From Candidatus Pelagisphaera phototrophica (GTDB taxonomy: Bacteria; Verrucomicrobiota; Verrucomicrobiia; Opitutales; Opitutaceae): a DNA stretch of 64,000 nt. Below the pieces are notes generated by a model. The model was not told the origin of the DNA. It ran no database searches and saw nothing but the letters and a program-made list of their open reading frames with translations. The stretch lies in assembly GCF_014529625.1 (NCBI RefSeq), contig NZ_CP076039.1, positions 558,001 through 622,000 of the forward strand. The letters are read 5' to 3'. A program made the position numbers and the translations under genes. Positions 53,234 to 63,528 of the stretch are shown here, one piece after another (positions within the stretch are counted from its first letter, which is position 1; every line of letters starts with the position of its first letter).

Positions 53234-54706
53234 TCAGCTATATAAATGCGGGAAGTAGAAATCATTACCAAATCGGGCGCAGAGGATAATAATCAATAAG
53301 ATGCCAAGGATAATTCGGCTGGGTTTATCGCTTGTCGCAAACGCAATCGGATCATTATCCAATACGCCAACCTCAACTGCTCTCCAACATCGCAATTGCC
53401 AATACAAGATTACTGGCACGCTCAAAAACAACGTTTGCTGCCCTTTGAAGACTGATGACGTTTCATTAAATCTAAAGTACATAAACAAAATTAATGCAGA
53501 TGCGAATGCTGAGCAAATACCGGCAATAGTTAAAATGTTAACATCTATTATACTGTAACCTCTTCGCCTTAAGCTCCTGCTTCCATCGGACTTCATCAGC
53601 TCGGCAACTCGCTTCATCATTGCTAGCCCTAGGAATACAAACATCCCAAAAGAAAACAGCCAAATTGAGACAGAGTGATCAGCGACATCCGCTCCTGCGT
53701 AGATACGAATCAGATAAAGAAAAGCCAAAGCAAAAACGTCTAGAAGAAACTTAGCCTTCAAAAATAGGCTATAGCATAGAGTGACCAGAACATATGCAAA
53801 AATGACTGGGAAAACTTCCAGTTGCCACGCAATCAAAAAACCTGAAGCGACAATTAAAAATAAAATACACAGACTACGCGGTATGCTGATTTTACCTGAC
53901 GCAATCGGGCGCTTCTTCTTTTTGAAGTGATGTCTATCTGCCTGAATATCTAATAGATCATTGATAATATAAGTTCCCGAAGCCACCAGCGAGAACGCGA
54001 AAAATACTCCAGCAGTCGTCAGCCAACCTTTTAAATCCCACCATTGACCAGAGGCTATTATGGGAACAAAAACCAGCAAATTTTTGATCCACTGCTTTGG
54101 TCTGAGCAGTACGAAAGACCCCCCATTGAGGTTGTCATTAGATTGAAACGAAGCCAATACCGGCGAACAGGCCTCAACTTTTTTACGTAAACGATCTTTT
54201 ACTTCAACGACCACGGCTCCAGCGGCATCTCTCCAAATAGGAAGGTCAACTTTGCTGTCCCCAACATAAATGAAACCCCGCTCACCAAACTCATGAACAA
54301 GGGCTTGCCCCTTGCACTTACCCTTAAGGTTGCTCGATCCATCGCTACAAAAAACTTGATCGAAGATCCCAAGGTGTTTCTGGACAGCGAGGGCAATTGA
54401 TTGGTCGGCTGCTGTTGCCAGAACGATTTTATGACCAGCAGCCTTTCTCAACTTCAACCAGTCTAGAAGAGACTCATTCCAAGGTAAGTTTTCTATATCT
54501 ATTTTTTGTGCGTTGGAAAGTTTGGATTTAAATACCGCTTTCCCCTTTGAAATCCAGCCAAGACAATCGAATAGCTTAAATGGTTTGTGGGCCAAAAACG
54601 CGAGAAAGCTCTCGTATAGAGTATCAGTGGCTACAAGCGTACCGTCTAAATCCACGCATATGGGCAAAATTTCTAATTTTGATTCTATTTTCGAGTCACG
54701 CTTCAT
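53234..54706 (-). CDS. HAD phosphatase-UbiA prenyltransferase fusion (DPPR-synthase-like)
   Basis: The 490-residue protein joins two domains. Residues ~15-195 are a HAD hydrolase (VDLDGTLVATD, ATAADQS, GDSKVDLPIW). Residues ~205-490 form a UbiA-type membrane prenyltransferase with eight to nine helices and the metal/diphosphate motif NDLLDIQADRHH, starting LRPKQWIKNLLVF. This second domain resembles decaprenyl-phosphate phosphoribosyltransferase, which makes a lipid-linked 5-phosphoribose. A fused HAD could then remove the 5-phosphate. It may supply polyprenyl-phospho-ribose (or a related pentose) to the GT-C-like protein encoded divergently next door. Substrate identity is inference. Confidence 0.82.
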   Translation of the reverse strand: MKRDSKIESKLEILPICVDLDGTLVATDTLYESFLAFLAHKPFKLFDCLGWISKGKAVFKSKLSNAQKIDIENLPWNESLLDWLKLRKAAGHKIVLATAADQSIALAVQKHLGIFDQVFCSDGSSNLKGKCKGQALVHEFGERGFIYVGDSKVDLPIWRDAAGAVVVEVKDRLRKKVEACSPVLASFQSNDNLNGGSFVLLRPKQWIKNLLVFVPIIASGQWWDLKGWLTTAGVFFAFSLVASGTYIINDLLDIQADRHHFKKKKRPIASGKISIPRSLCILFLIVASGFLIAWQLEVFPVIFAYVLVTLCYSLFLKAKFLLDVFALAFLYLIRIYAGADVADHSVSIWLFSFGMFVFLGLAMMKRVAELMKSDGSRSLRRRGYSIIDVNILTIAGICSAFASALILFMYFRFNETSSVFKGQQTLFLSVPVILYWQLRCWRAVEVGVLDNDPIAFATSDKPSRIILGILLIIILCARFGNDFYFPHLYS

Positions 54707-54953
54707 TTATGAAGTCTGGATAAAATGATTTAATCGTTAATTTACCCAAAAATTTTTTCAACTTTTTAAAAAAAATATAATTAGTCACAAAATTTTCGAT
54801 TAATCGAGCTATCGTTTTCATTCAAGTTACCCATTACTCGGTCGACACGAAACAATGAAAAAAGCTTCAAGAAAAAATATGATAGGCACCGAGAAACACC
54901 AAAACATATGTTCGCCGTGAGGGTTGCTACTACCTCCAAAAATCTGTATTTTA

Positions 54954-56375
54954 ATGATTAGGGCTAGCAACAAAAAAATGAAGATATCGCTAGGCCAACG
55001 GCGAGACTCGGCATCATACTTGAATCATGGAAACCTATCTCTCATGGTGGGTGTTTCCCTGTCGACCCTAGCGGGACTACTTGTCTGGCAAAGCTTCTCA
55101 GGCTTACTTGAAGGGCCGTTTTTCCGAATAGAAAATTTTGACAAGTGGTTTGATTCGGACGTCTTTCGGGTGATCTCTTCGATGTTAAGCACTGAGACAA
55201 AAGGCAGTCGATCGAACCTTCATCCCGTCTTCCCTATTTTATCGTATGCACTAACGGCGCTCGTCAACTTCGTTATCAGAGACCCTGTCGTCGCAATACA
55301 AAGCCTGATGTCTTTCAACGCATTTTTTGCGACTATGCTTCTGTGGAGGCTCCTGAATTGGTTAAGATTGGATTTGGCCGACATTTTTTTGTGTCTATCG
55401 CTTTTCATCGCTTCAGCCTCCTTCGTATTTTGGTTCCCAATAGCCGAGAGCTTTCCTATTGGAGCTACTTCCATGTTACTTAGTCTCCAACTCTTAACCC
55501 TTTCGCCAGCCCGTGAAGCTCGATCTCTTCTTCTTGATGTATTGCTATGCTCGGCAAGCTTAGCGATAACGATCTCCAATTGGATCGTTGGACTCACTGC
55601 AATCGCCTTACGGTGTGATTTTCACAAGCGAATTTTCAGCCTTCTTAAAACCTCGCCTCGTGATTACCTCCAAAGAAACAGGGAGGCTCTCTACTACCCC
55701 ATCAAAGTAATACTGCTGTCAGGGCTGGCAGTATCCATCCTGTCAATCATCCAAGATTTCGCATTCGAACACTCGGTGTCGTTTCTTCGAGTGGATCAAT
55801 TGGATCAATTGATAAAGGAAAAATGGTTTATCGATTTCAGAGGGATTATACATTTAGCTACTCGGATTATCGAACTTATTCTAAATCCAATGGTAGTTGG
55901 CGAAATCGTCTCACACAGTTATCCCACATCTTTTGATCAATCCGGCTGGGTTTTCGATGAAGTGTTTTCGCCCAAATGGAGACCGGTGCGCGATATGCAA
56001 ATTCTCTCTGCGAACAGTCTGTCGATAAAGTCGATGTCCCATTTCATCGGCGTTTCGACATGGCTGTTGCTACTAGCTATTTCTGCGAAAAATATATTAC
56101 AAGCCCCTAGATTAAACCCCATCATCTGGACGTCCATAATCACGTTAGCATCTTTCTTCGCCTTACACGCTCTCTATGGGCATCATCTATTCTTGTACTC
56201 AGCCCATTTCGTATTTTTCTACATAATCATTTCTTCTACAGCATTCCAATGCAAAAGAAAGTGGATTCCTCGCACTCTGATGTTCTTATTGATCCTTTCC
56301 GGGGGCTACCATAATTACACCTCGTTCGAACTCGCCAACACGATTCTTCTAGAAATAAGCGGTTCGCCAATGTGA
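54954..56375 (+). CDS. Multi-pass membrane protein, probable GT-C-type glycosyltransferase
   Basis: ATG 54954 (or ATG 54978) starts a ~473-residue protein with about ten membrane helices. After the first helix comes an acidic loop (RIENFDKWFDSDVFRV) where GT-C enzymes carry their catalytic Asp residues, then HPVFPILSYALTALVNF, a 'HPxF' arrangement common in PMT/ArnT-like proteins. I recognise no closer family. GT-C enzymes use polyprenyl-phospho-sugars, which fits the divergent HAD-UbiA gene. The final helices contain GHHLFLYSAHFVFFYI. Confidence 0.6.
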   Translation: MIRASNKKMKISLGQRRDSASYLNHGNLSLMVGVSLSTLAGLLVWQSFSGLLEGPFFRIENFDKWFDSDVFRVISSMLSTETKGSRSNLHPVFPILSYALTALVNFVIRDPVVAIQSLMSFNAFFATMLLWRLLNWLRLDLADIFLCLSLFIASASFVFWFPIAESFPIGATSMLLSLQLLTLSPAREARSLLLDVLLCSASLAITISNWIVGLTAIALRCDFHKRIFSLLKTSPRDYLQRNREALYYPIKVILLSGLAVSILSIIQDFAFEHSVSFLRVDQLDQLIKEKWFIDFRGIIHLATRIIELILNPMVVGEIVSHSYPTSFDQSGWVFDEVFSPKWRPVRDMQILSANSLSIKSMSHFIGVSTWLLLLAISAKNILQAPRLNPIIWTSIITLASFFALHALYGHHLFLYSAHFVFFYIIISSTAFQCKRKWIPRTLMFLLILSGGYHNYTSFELANTILLEISGSPM

Positions 56376-56590
56376 TACGGAATCTTAATACTACAGAGAA
56401 TTAAAAGAAGTAGTCGAGCGATAAAGGGCACATTTCTGTGCTCGATTGATCGCTCCTCGCCTCTTAAATCCTCTTTGATGAAAGGTTTTCGGGCAGCGAT
56501 CCAATCAACTAGATTTATCGTTGCCCAGTGCTCATTGCCCCGACCCATGATACGCTCATTCAATGACAGTCGGTCTAGAACGAAAAACAA
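56315..56590 (-). CDS. Doubtful short reading frame downstream of the membrane protein gene
   Basis: A TTG-started 91-codon frame (GRGNEHWATINLVDWIAARK) lies 41 bases after the stop of the minus-strand membrane protein and overlaps the end of the preceding plus-strand gene by 61 bases. The composition looks protein-like, but I know no homologue and the overlap is against it. It may be the 3' relic of a lost gene. Low confidence. Confidence 0.25.
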   Translation of the reverse strand: MFFVLDRLSLNERIMGRGNEHWATINLVDWIAARKPFIKEDLRGEERSIEHRNVPFIARLLLLILCSIKIPYHIGEPLISRRIVLASSNEV

Positions 56591-56631
56591 ACCAGCCTAT
56601 AATCAAAACGCAGAATGCCTTCCGCAGTATT

Positions 56632-57522
56632 CTAGGCAGGGACTCCACTTCCTTGCCCGAAAAGGCTCTTTATCCAAACTGGATTCCCTGGGGAGATTAA
56701 AAAGGACCAAGTAATATGCATATAAGTTAGTGCCAAGAAGCACTGGTAAGAAACGCTGAACAAAAACTGTACGTTCCAAACTGCAGCGAATAAAACCATT
56801 ACCAAGAAGACGGATATGCCTAACCCATTCCAAACAGCACCCTCAATCCAAAAGGTTCTGCGATTTGAATCGCTCAACATCCCCTGTTTTACAAGAGGTA
56901 AAAGTCCATAAAATCCAAAATGGTACAAGATAATCACTTTCCAATCGATCGGATACCAGACTGCAAGAACAGCCAGTGCAGGACCTATTAGAGCCCAACT
57001 GTGATTGTTCAAAAATCCAATTATTCTGGCACGCTCAGCGAATTCGCTTCTATTGAGCATAAGGAAGGCCGCTGAGCTCGCCAATGCTGTGATAAATAGC
57101 ATCGCATCGCAGACGAAGCCTAAACCTAGCTGAGCTCTCGTAGCAGAAAGATAACCGGAAAAAATACAGAGGACCAATAGCCCTTTACTCCAAGATCCAT
57201 GCCTAGAGCCCGCTTCGTTGTCGAAATAAGTTTCGGAGAGAGCATGGTGTAGTCCAAAATAAAATATCAGTGCATACACATCCCAGCCATAGGTGATAGC
57301 CAGCATCCCTAAGGGAACCGCAATCAAAATAGTAAGCTTCGCCGGCGTCCGCTCCATAGCTGCCTTTATACCTCTTCGAGAGTATTTTAACCCCAGTAGA
57401 CCGTGAGGATATCCTGTTCCTAAAATGATGGCCTCGAAGACAAGTCCCCCTCCAACGACGCGATGTAACAGCAAGCAACCGACAAGCACAGCTAAACTAA
57501 ATGAAAGCCTTCTTCTATTCAT
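56632..57522 (-). CDS. Multi-pass membrane protein of unknown function
   Basis: A 296-residue protein with about eight hydrophobic segments and an Arg-rich start (MNRRRLSF). Several histidines lie within or at the ends of helices (YFGLHHALSETYFD, ILYHFGFYGLLPLV, LTYMHITWSF), a pattern seen in membrane di-iron and carotenoid-cleaving enzymes. The match is only a resemblance. It is divergent from the MBOAT gene and lies within the surface-polysaccharide cluster of island A. I assign no function. Confidence 0.6.
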   Translation of the reverse strand: MNRRRLSFSLAVLVGCLLLHRVVGGGLVFEAIILGTGYPHGLLGLKYSRRGIKAAMERTPAKLTILIAVPLGMLAITYGWDVYALIFYFGLHHALSETYFDNEAGSRHGSWSKGLLVLCIFSGYLSATRAQLGLGFVCDAMLFITALASSAAFLMLNRSEFAERARIIGFLNNHSWALIGPALAVLAVWYPIDWKVIILYHFGFYGLLPLVKQGMLSDSNRRTFWIEGAVWNGLGISVFLVMVLFAAVWNVQFLFSVSYQCFLALTYMHITWSFLISPGNPVWIKSLFGQGSGVPA

Positions 57523-57657
57523 ATTATTTTCAATATTCGATTTAGTAGCATATCGAAGTTAATGTAAATTTACAGTCCCTGACCAACTGTTTAAAAAATA
57601 CTACGACAAATCAATTTGAGAGTTTAAATACTAATCTCATTTTGTCGATGTCCTGCG

Positions 57658-59190
57658 ATGATGGGATTCAACACCTTAGCTTTCTGGGCAGCCTTTGGGC
57701 TTTTCTTCGTTCTCTACTGGACGGCTCTGAATAAGCCTGGACGGTCGCGAATCCGCAACCTTTCCATCCTCGTAGCAAGCTACGCATTTTACGCCAGCTG
57801 GGACTGGAGGGCCTTATCTATAATTTTTATAAGCTCTATGGTGAGTTTTTGGAGTGCGATAATGATGGGTAGGTCCGCACCCAATAAAAAGTGGTGGCTC
57901 TGCCTAAGTGCGGCTACCAACCTAGGCTTTTTGGCAGCATTCAAGTACTTCGACTTTTTCATCGAATCTGCCGAGCTCATGCTATCTGTGTTTCTAGGCG
58001 AAACCAGCTTTGCCCGCACAGGCTGGATCCTACCTGTAGGGCTTAGTTTCTACACATTTCAAACCCTAGGCTACTCGATTGACGTTTACCGTGGTCGATT
58101 TCAGCCAGTGAAGGACCCTATCCTATTTCTCAGTTTCGTCGCATTTTTTCCTCAACTGATCGCAGGACCAATCGAAAGGGCTAAAGCACTTATCCCCCAA
58201 TTCCAGGAAATTAAACCATTCGACCGTGCTGCCACGAAAGATGCTATTCTACTAATTTTATGGGGGCTTTTCAAAAAGATCGTCATAGCAGACCGACTGG
58301 CCGTCTTCGTCGACACAGCCTACGCAAACCCTGCCTTACTTACAGCGGAGACAACTTGTCTCACCATATTCTTCTTTGCTATACAACTTTACTGCGACTT
58401 CTCAGGATACTGCGATATCGCAATCGGTCTCGCCCGCTTGATGGGGTTCAGACTATCTAGAAATTTCAAACGACCCCTCTTAGCTGCATCCTTTAGTGAT
58501 TTATGGAAACGATGGCACATCACAATCCACGCATGGTTTCGCGACTATCTATTCTGCCACCTGAAACGAGACAAAGCTCGTTTCTGGGTGTTTACGAATA
58601 TCCTAATCATTTTTGGCATCTCCGGACTCTGGCACGGAGCTTCGTGGAATTTCATCGGCTGGGGCTTGGTCAATGGCCTTTTTCTAGTCACCTTACAGGG
58701 GATCGTATGCGAGCCGCTACTGCGGCAAAAATCTAAAATAACGAGACTCGCAAGCACTGTAATCGGTTCTATTTTCATCTATACCTCTCTCGTTTTATTC
58801 AGAGGCCAAGATTTGGGCCAATCCATCGAAATTCTCGGGAAACTCACTGAATGGTCTCTCCCTTGGGACTTCATAGGCAACGCGAAGAGACATCTCTCCC
58901 CCTTCGGTCTCAATGGCTGGGAACTTCTTTTCACCGGGCTTTTCGTCATCGCCCTATTCGCAATTGAAATCCTGCAAGAAGTGAATCACCCAATAACCTT
59001 CAGTTTTAGATACCACAAAGGACTCCAGCGCTGGTCTGCAGCGATCCTCCTGTTTCTAACGATTACATTCTTTGGCTTCTATGACGACCGAACCTCTGCA
59101 CACCGGATGGAGCTGTTTGAAACCGAAGCATTTTTCGAAATGGACGAAATGGACGAATTGGAAGAAGCCTTTATTTACGAGCGATTTTAA
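57658..59190 (+). CDS. MBOAT-family membrane O-acyltransferase (AlgI-like)
   Basis: The 510-residue membrane protein has the MBOAT pattern: LPVGLSFYTFQTLGYSIDVYRG, FFPQLIAGPIERAKALIPQF, FSDLWKRWHITIHAWFRDYLF with a first conserved His, and the catalytic His in GISGLWHGASWNFIGWG. AlgI-type enzymes pass acetyl groups across the membrane to polysaccharides together with a periplasmic SGNH partner. The next gene, six bases later, encodes such a partner. Two adjacent ATGs (57658 and 57661) make the exact start trivial. Probable role: O-acetylation of a surface glycan. Confidence 0.93.
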   Translation: MMGFNTLAFWAAFGLFFVLYWTALNKPGRSRIRNLSILVASYAFYASWDWRALSIIFISSMVSFWSAIMMGRSAPNKKWWLCLSAATNLGFLAAFKYFDFFIESAELMLSVFLGETSFARTGWILPVGLSFYTFQTLGYSIDVYRGRFQPVKDPILFLSFVAFFPQLIAGPIERAKALIPQFQEIKPFDRAATKDAILLILWGLFKKIVIADRLAVFVDTAYANPALLTAETTCLTIFFFAIQLYCDFSGYCDIAIGLARLMGFRLSRNFKRPLLAASFSDLWKRWHITIHAWFRDYLFCHLKRDKARFWVFTNILIIFGISGLWHGASWNFIGWGLVNGLFLVTLQGIVCEPLLRQKSKITRLASTVIGSIFIYTSLVLFRGQDLGQSIEILGKLTEWSLPWDFIGNAKRHLSPFGLNGWELLFTGLFVIALFAIEILQEVNHPITFSFRYHKGLQRWSAAILLFLTITFFGFYDDRTSAHRMELFETEAFFEMDEMDELEEAFIYERF

Positions 59191-59195
59191 GATCA

Positions 59196-60260
59196 ATGGA
59201 AAAGAAATATGGCATGAAGCTATTCTTCGCAGAAATATCAGTCGGTTTATTTGCCCTGGTAATAATCATAACGGCCTGCGAACGATCAGGAGCATTCGAC
59301 TTTCACCTACGACATCATTCCGGGAAACACCGATGGGGCGAATTCTATGAATTGGCAGCAGACAACGGAATCGATGCCTTAGTTATCGGGAACTCTAAAG
59401 CCTTCTCTAGCGTTGATTGCGAACTGTTAAGCGAGCGTCTAGGCCAAAGTTTTTTTGCCATTGGCCACGGCAGCGGGACCGCCGCAACTGCTTACTGGAG
59501 CGTTCGTCACGCTCTCAACTATGCTAGCCCTTCTATTATTCTGCTGGAGACCAAGTGCTTCGGTTATTCCTCGAAGATGCACAAATACGAGGCTGCCATT
59601 CAAAGCAAAATAGATTTAGGTTTCAGGAAAAAAGACCTATCCACTATGAAAGCAACTTTAGACTTGCATGGACCTACCTCTCTTCCATCCGCCGTCTTCC
59701 CCAACGTTCTCGGATATCCCGAAAGACTCGAAATGGATCCGATCGAAACAATTATGAATATCGGGAAATGGGGTGAAGCGACCGAAGAATGGGGCACTCA
59801 GCGAGGCTTCCACAACAACTTTACAGAGGGCATAGACGATGAACTGCTAGCTCGCTACAAGGCTGGGGAATCTGGACGTGACTATGGAAGCGCTTTGCCC
59901 AGCGCAGAAGACCTAGAATACATGGATCGCCTCTTGTCTCTATGCCGAAAAAAGGGTATCCAATTATTTTTTTTCGAGACCCCTTATTACCAGGCCGACC
60001 AAAAAAATTTAATTGAGCGCCAAAGCAAACTGACCGCATTTTTCGCGGATCGTAACCAAGACTGGATGACTTTTTGGCAGGACGAAGAATTGACGACAAA
60101 CCCAGCATTTTACCAAAACAGGCTATACAACCAGCATTTAACTCAAGATGGATCTAAGGTATTTACTCAAAAACTCGCTACTTTAATTGAAGATAAAAAG
60201 CTGTTTACCAACAGATTACAACTCACCTCTCAAAAGTCGTTTCTAAAAAGGAATAATTAA
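59196..60260 (+). CDS. SGNH-type acyltransferase partner of the MBOAT protein
   Basis: The 354-residue protein has an N-terminal membrane segment ending ITAC, which could be a lipobox or just a signal anchor. ATG 59214 is an alternative start. SGNH-like blocks: ALVIGNSKAFSSVDCELLSERL (Ser in GNSK), LLETKCFGY, and the C-terminal LYNQHLTQDGSKVFTQKL with a His in the usual Asp/His block position. It follows the MBOAT gene by six bases, the common AlgI-AlgX/J type pairing. It would transfer the acetyl group to the polymer in the periplasm. Confidence 0.8.
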   Translation: MEKKYGMKLFFAEISVGLFALVIIITACERSGAFDFHLRHHSGKHRWGEFYELAADNGIDALVIGNSKAFSSVDCELLSERLGQSFFAIGHGSGTAATAYWSVRHALNYASPSIILLETKCFGYSSKMHKYEAAIQSKIDLGFRKKDLSTMKATLDLHGPTSLPSAVFPNVLGYPERLEMDPIETIMNIGKWGEATEEWGTQRGFHNNFTEGIDDELLARYKAGESGRDYGSALPSAEDLEYMDRLLSLCRKKGIQLFFFETPYYQADQKNLIERQSKLTAFFADRNQDWMTFWQDEELTTNPAFYQNRLYNQHLTQDGSKVFTQKLATLIEDKKLFTNRLQLTSQKSFLKRNN

Positions 60261-60342
60261 GAGGGCCTTTTCTATTCCTGCTTACTAGTTGATAGGAAAG
60301 CACTATCGTTATGCCTAAATTGTTGTCCATAAGATGATTAAT

Positions 60343-60702
<360 letters not shown>

Positions 60703-60896
60703 CAATTAAGGTTTAAGGCTTAGTTTAAAAAATTGGATCAGGCAGAAAAATTAGAATTCTCCTTTGCCTTATGGATTCAATCTGTCGAATGCCGTAACAG
60801 CAACTGTGACAAATCAAAGAACAGGAATGACTTATCGGTAGCGTAACCGAAGAAATCAAGTTGAATTAGTCAATGGGGTTCGGGTAAAGTTCTAAG

Positions 60897-62390
60897 ATGG
60901 CATTTTCTTCCTCATTGCTTTTGGCCGCGAATGTGAATGAGTGGTTTACTGGGATTTGGGCAGATTATTTGGCTCCTCGCTGGGATTCATTTTCGCAAGT
61001 CTTTGTAGGGGAGGATCTTCTTATCCAATTGGGTGCTATCGCAGGGGCTGTTATTCTCTCATTTGCTGTTGCTCTTGGTCTTCGACCGCTGTTCAAAAAG
61101 ATTACTGAAGCGATCGAGGAGCGCGATGATTGGATCGAGGGGGTCATTGATTGGATCAGCGACAATCTTTTGCGCCTATTGCTAGTGGCGCTTTTATGGT
61201 CGGTTTCGCTCTATCTAGATTCGAACACAATAGAGCCTTCCGTTGACGCGGCGGTCTTGAGCGACTCGGCCGAAACGGCTTCTGTAACGGTGGAGGATGA
61301 GGTAGGTGCAATCGAATCGCAAGCAGTTGCTGTCGCCAGCAAGTCAACTGCGGTAAGTAAAAACTACCTGCTTGTGCGAGCAGCTGCGAGCATCGCTACC
61401 CTGATGCTTGTGTCGGGAGCGTTGCCGCGAGCGATCAAGCAGCAGGTTTACTTCAGGACGCTGTTTTTCGTTTTAGCCATGGTGCTGATCTTGAATTTAC
61501 TAGGCATTTGGAGTGTGATTAGAGAAGGGCTTGACGGTATCGCGCTATTCCCGATTTCCGGCTCTGGTGTAACGCGGGTTACCTTGCTAACCTTAGCAAA
61601 GGGAGTCGTTGCGATTTCACTACTGATACCGTTTACTAGCTGGCTTATAAGGACATCCGAGTCGCGGGTTACGCGGATGGAGAAGGTCTCGCCTGCCTTG
61701 CAGGTATTGACGATTAAAGTGCTGAAGGTTTTGATCGCGGCAGGAGCGATCATGTTTGCGATCAGTTCCGTTGGAGTGGACCTCTCCGCCTTCGCGGTCC
61801 TCGGAGGAGCAATTGGTCTAGGGTTGGGTTTTGGCTTCCAGAAGGTCGTGTCCAACTTGATCAGTGGGGTGATACTTCTGGGAGACAAGTCGATCAAACC
61901 AGGCGATGTGATCGAAGTAGACAACACGTATGGATGGATCAATACACTGGGTGCACGCTACACTTCGGTGATTACTCGGGACGGCACCGAACATCTGATA
62001 CCCAACGAAATGATGATCACTGAAAAAGTGGTCAACTGGTCATTCAGCGATCAAAAGGTGCGGGTCAGGATTCCGTTTGGCGTGTCCTACACTTCAGATA
62101 TTCACAAAGCCATGGAACTGGCGCTGCAGGCGGCAGGCGAGGACGTCAGAATTTTGAAAGATCCGGTCCCTGCGGTTCGACTGACTGGATTTGGTGACAA
62201 TTCGGTTGATTTTGAAATGAGAGGCTGGATTGTCGACCCTACTGACGGAGTTGGAAATATAACAAGCTCGTTTTACTTGAGAATATGGGATCTGTTTAAG
62301 GAAAACGGTATCGAATTTCCGTATCCACAGCGCGATGTACACCTTAAAGAGCTCCCAACCGTAGAGGTGAATCTGAAGAGGAGCGAGTAA
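60897..62390 (+). CDS. MscS-family mechanosensitive ion channel
   Basis: The 497-residue protein has about five N-terminal helices, with an Ala/Glu/Val-rich linker near residues 110-155. The MscS core follows: pore helix FAVLGGAIGLGLGFGFQKVVSNLISG, then the beta domain starting LLGDKSIKPGDVIEVDNTYG and TRDGTEHLIPNEMMI. The C-terminal alpha-beta domain ends with FEFPYPQRDVHL-like sequence (IEFPYPQRDVHLKEL). It protects against osmotic down-shock. It is monocistronic and converges on mdh with a 15-base gap. Confidence 0.93.
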   Translation: MAFSSSLLLAANVNEWFTGIWADYLAPRWDSFSQVFVGEDLLIQLGAIAGAVILSFAVALGLRPLFKKITEAIEERDDWIEGVIDWISDNLLRLLLVALLWSVSLYLDSNTIEPSVDAAVLSDSAETASVTVEDEVGAIESQAVAVASKSTAVSKNYLLVRAAASIATLMLVSGALPRAIKQQVYFRTLFFVLAMVLILNLLGIWSVIREGLDGIALFPISGSGVTRVTLLTLAKGVVAISLLIPFTSWLIRTSESRVTRMEKVSPALQVLTIKVLKVLIAAGAIMFAISSVGVDLSAFAVLGGAIGLGLGFGFQKVVSNLISGVILLGDKSIKPGDVIEVDNTYGWINTLGARYTSVITRDGTEHLIPNEMMITEKVVNWSFSDQKVRVRIPFGVSYTSDIHKAMELALQAAGEDVRILKDPVPAVRLTGFGDNSVDFEMRGWIVDPTDGVGNITSSFYLRIWDLFKENGIEFPYPQRDVHLKELPTVEVNLKRSE

Positions 62391-62405
62391 GTTGAGTAAA
62401 TCGAA

Positions 62406-63389
62406 CTAGGGAAGCAAATTGCTGACCATGGCTTTCTCTTCACTCAGTTCGGCTTCAGTCGCTTTGATCTTCCGACTGCTGAATTCGTTGATCTCTAGGT
62501 TCTCTATAATGCTGAGGTTTTGCCCGTCGCTTTTCATAGGGTAGGAATAGATTAGTCCATTTTCGATTCCATATTCACCATTCGAGCGCACGGCCACGCT
62601 GAAGCAGTCGTCGGAAACGGTTGGAGTTGTAATGGATCGTACAGTGTCGATCGCAGCATTTGCCGCTGAGGCTGCCGAGGATAGACCGCGAGCCTTAATG
62701 ACGGCTGCTCCACGTTGTTGGACAGTTGGAATGAATTCTTGAGCAAACCAGGCTTCGTCTGTGATAACCTCGGGAACGGGTTTCCCATCTATCGTCGCGT
62801 CAAAGTAATTAGGATACATTGTCGAAGAATGGTTGCCCCAAATGGCCAGATTCTTGACCGCAGCGACATCTAATCCTGCTTTCAACGCCAATTGGGATTT
62901 GGCTCGATTCTCGTCGAGGCGAGTCATGGCGAACCATCGGTCTTTGGGTATGTCTGGGGCGTTGTTCATCGCAATGAGGCAGTTAGTATTACAAGGGTTG
63001 CCCACCACGAGTGTCCGAATATCCGAAGCGGCGTTTTCCTGGATGGCCTTCCCCTGGCTGGTAAAGATCTGGCCGTTGATTCCCAGGAGATCTTTGCGTT
63101 CCATTCCGTCTTTGCGTGGTACACTGCCGACTAGAAGGGCCCAGCTCGCTTGGTCAAAACCTTCACTTAAGTCGCAGGTGGGTACAATTCCTCTCAGTAA
63201 GGGAAAGGCGCAGTCTTGAAGTTCCATGACAACTCCCTCCAGAGCTTTCATTCCTGGCTCGATTTCGATGAGCCGGAGAACGACGGGCTGATCCGGTCCG
63301 AGGAGATGACCTGACGCGATGCGAAAGAGCAGTGAATATCCGATTTGCCCGGCGGCGCCGGTGACTGCGACATGAATGGGTGGTTTCAT
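62406..63389 (-). CDS. mdh: Malate dehydrogenase
   Basis: At 327 residues it has the size of the cytosolic-type NAD-dependent malate dehydrogenase group. The Rossmann motif is [19 protein letters not shown]; substrate and catalytic blocks are [13 protein letters not shown] (Arg), [24 protein letters not shown] and the catalytic His in [12 protein letters not shown]. It interconverts malate and oxaloacetate in the TCA cycle. It is followed on the same strand upstream by DAHP synthase. Nothing unusual. Confidence 0.95.
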   Translation of the reverse strand: MKPPIHVAVTGAAGQIGYSLLFRIASGHLLGPDQPVVLRLIEIEPGMKALEGVVMELQDCAFPLLRGIVPTCDLSEGFDQASWALLVGSVPRKDGMERKDLLGINGQIFTSQGKAIQENAASDIRTLVVGNPCNTNCLIAMNNAPDIPKDRWFAMTRLDENRAKSQLALKAGLDVAAVKNLAIWGNHSSTMYPNYFDATIDGKPVPEVITDEAWFAQEFIPTVQQRGAAVIKARGLSSAASAANAAIDTVRSITTPTVSDDCFSVAVRSNGEYGIENGLIYSYPMKSDGQNLSIIENLEINEFSSRKIKATEAELSEEKAMVSNLLP

Positions 63390-63528
63390 AGGAGATTTTT
63401 ATCTAGGGACTCGAGGAAGTTAAAGCGACCAAAAAAGTAGCGGATTCAAGTTGGTTTTAAGAATCCCAATTATCGCGATAAATTTGGCGGATGTGAAACT
63501 GCGGAAGTTGAAAGCGCAGATCCAGATC

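Larger units (their letters stand above)
52707..60342. mobile_element. Integrative island A between att copy 2 and the intact ssrA gene
   Basis: The left end (right of 52707) matches the left end of island B: core, 108-base spacing and 11-bp tandem repeat. The ~35 bases left of the intact ssrA 3' end (ttgttgtc...agat.attaa) match the ~35 bases left of att copy 2. The two islands thus share both ends and stand in tandem. Island A contains surface-polysaccharide-type genes and no integrase, so its own integrase has been lost. Confidence 0.62.

Noticed and set aside
60703-60896. Possible tRNA genes next to the tmRNA gene
   Set aside because: No cloverleaf or T-arm (GGTTCRA with matching acceptor) is visible between the tmRNA and the MscS gene.
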